19,408 nt of DNA from DATFIX01 sp047617305 (GTDB lineage: Archaea; Halobacteriota; Halobacteria; Halobacteriales; Natrialbaceae). This document shows positions 18,845 to 19,408 of this stretch, one piece after another. Under the pieces are notes generated by a model that worked only from the letters and a program-made list of their open reading frames with translations, had not been told where the DNA came from and ran no database searches. Both the position numbers and the translations under genes were made by a program. The stretch is taken from assembly GCA_047617305.1 (NCBI GenBank), contig JBLGCL010000032.1:1-19408 (forward strand). The letters run 5' to 3'. Positions within the stretch are counted from its first letter, which is position 1. Every line of letters starts with the position of its first letter.

Positions 18845-19408
18845 CTAGAGGTCGGCCCGGCTGAACCGCCAGTAGCCGATCGCCAGCGGGACGACGATCC
18901 AGAAGACCAGCATGACGACGCCGAGCCACTCGGTGGCGTAGAAGGCGTCGATCTCGCTGGCGGCACTGTCTCCCATCACGGTCGCGTCAGGGATCAGCGC
19001 CATCATCGACGTCGTGTAGGCGCTGCTCGGCGGGATCTGGTTGACGATGTACAACCAGTTCGGCATGGTTTCGGGCAACGCGAACCCGTTGACCAAGTAC
19101 ACGAGGCCGAACGAGACCCCGTCCCAGATCAGCTCGAACAGGAGGAAAAAGCCCACGGCGAGCGCCGAGGCGCGCGAGGTCGACCCCGTCGAGCCGGAGA
19201 TGCCGACGACGATGCTGACGAACGCCAGCGCGAAGGCGACGGTCAGGCCGAGGAAGATCAGGTAGTCCACGAACGAGAACTCCGAGATCATCAGGGAGCC
19301 GTAGAGGCCGGCGGCGCCGAACCCGACGACGATCGGGATGGCCAGGGTGGCCGTCCGTCCGAGGACCTTCCCGAAGACGACGTCACGGCGAGTGTGGGGC
19401 AGTCCCAG
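18845..19408 (-). CDS. ABC-2 family permease A' (paralogue of permease A), N-terminus beyond window
   Basis: The frame is open from the right edge of the window to TAG at 18845-18847, giving the last 187 residues; the start and coupling-loop glutamates lie outside. The visible part begins Leu-Gly-Leu-Pro-His-Thr-Arg. It contains Gly-Ile-Ser-Gly-Ser-Thr-Gly-Ser-Thr-Ser-Arg-Ala-Ser-Ala-Leu-Ala, Val-Asn-Gln-Ile-Pro-Pro-Ser-Ser-Ala-Tyr, Glu-Ile-Asp-Ala-Phe-Tyr and Trp-Leu-Gly-Val-Val-Met-Leu, all shared with permease A (13845-14675). Hand alignment gives roughly 60-65% identity, and long stretches also match at the DNA level. It ends Arg-Phe-Ser-Arg-Ala-Asp-Leu, the same Arg-Phe-x3-Asp-Leu tail as permeases A and B. 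It is expected to be the downstream gene of a second ATPase-permease operon whose ATPase lies beyond the window. An internal ATG at 19291 is not the start. Confidence 0.92.
   Translation of the reverse strand: MGLPHTRRDVVFGKVLGRTATLAIPIVVGFGAAGLYGSLMISEFSFVDYLIFLGLTVAFALAFVSIVVGISGSTGSTSRASALAVGFFLLFELIWDGVSFGLVYLVNGFALPETMPNWLYIVNQIPPSSAYTTSMMALIPDATVMGDSAASEIDAFYATEWLGVVMLVFWIVVPLAIGYWRFSRADL

Noticed and set aside
1..19408. CRISPR array, insertion sequence or integrase
   Set aside because: No regularly spaced repeats, no transposase-like frame with a DDE or serine/tyrosine recombinase motif, and no terminal inverted repeats were seen. The only repeats are the two 14-bp duplications and the permease paralogy.

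Overview
This window looks like chromosomal DNA from a haloarchaeon (class Halobacteria). The GC content is high. The predicted proteins are strongly acidic, many genes have an AT-rich TATA-like box about 25-30 bases before the start codon (leaderless-type archaeal promoters), and several families are typical of the group: archaeal threonine synthase, TrmB/ArsR-like winged-helix regulators, a DUF7521-like membrane protein, a haloarchaeal PiT variant and a bacterial-type NAD-dependent DNA ligase. I cannot name a genus. I see no rRNA, tRNA, CRISPR array or intact insertion sequence.

Left part (1-4927): the 3' end of a sulfatase-family gene is followed closely by a flippase-like (UPF0104/LPG-synthase TM) membrane protein. 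A convergent ketopantoate reductase (panE) follows. Divergent from panE is a small TrmB-like regulator whose promoter carries an inverted repeat spanning the TATA box and the start codon. Then come threonine synthase (thrC) and a small coiled-coil protein.

Middle part (4952-12547): an MFS transporter on the minus strand is divergent from a two-gene ABC-2 exporter (ATPase plus permease, ATGA overlap). Next come an acidic-tailed four-TM protein, ligA, and a lipoprotein whose stop codon lies one base from the ligA stop.

Right part (12805-19408): a minus-strand ABC-2 operon (ATPase, permease A, a possible 32-residue coupled ORF, permease B) diverges from a winged-helix regulator plus a small three-TM protein. 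Between them lies a near-perfect palindrome, CGGACTTCAGG-C-CCTGAAGTCCG, directly against the BRE/TATA region of the ABC operon. This gives a self-contained candidate regulated exporter module: regulator, small membrane partner, operator, ATPase and two permeases. A universal stress protein and a PiT-type phosphate transporter, both on the minus strand, follow. The window ends in a partial permease that is a clear paralogue of permease A, so the ABC module appears to be duplicated around the PiT/Usp block.

No intergenic stretch exceeds 300 bases. The five largest (6134-6420, 18571-18844, 12548-12804, 17073-17310 and 16423-16652) are described as features or findings. The rest of the window is ordinary haloarchaeal gene content.
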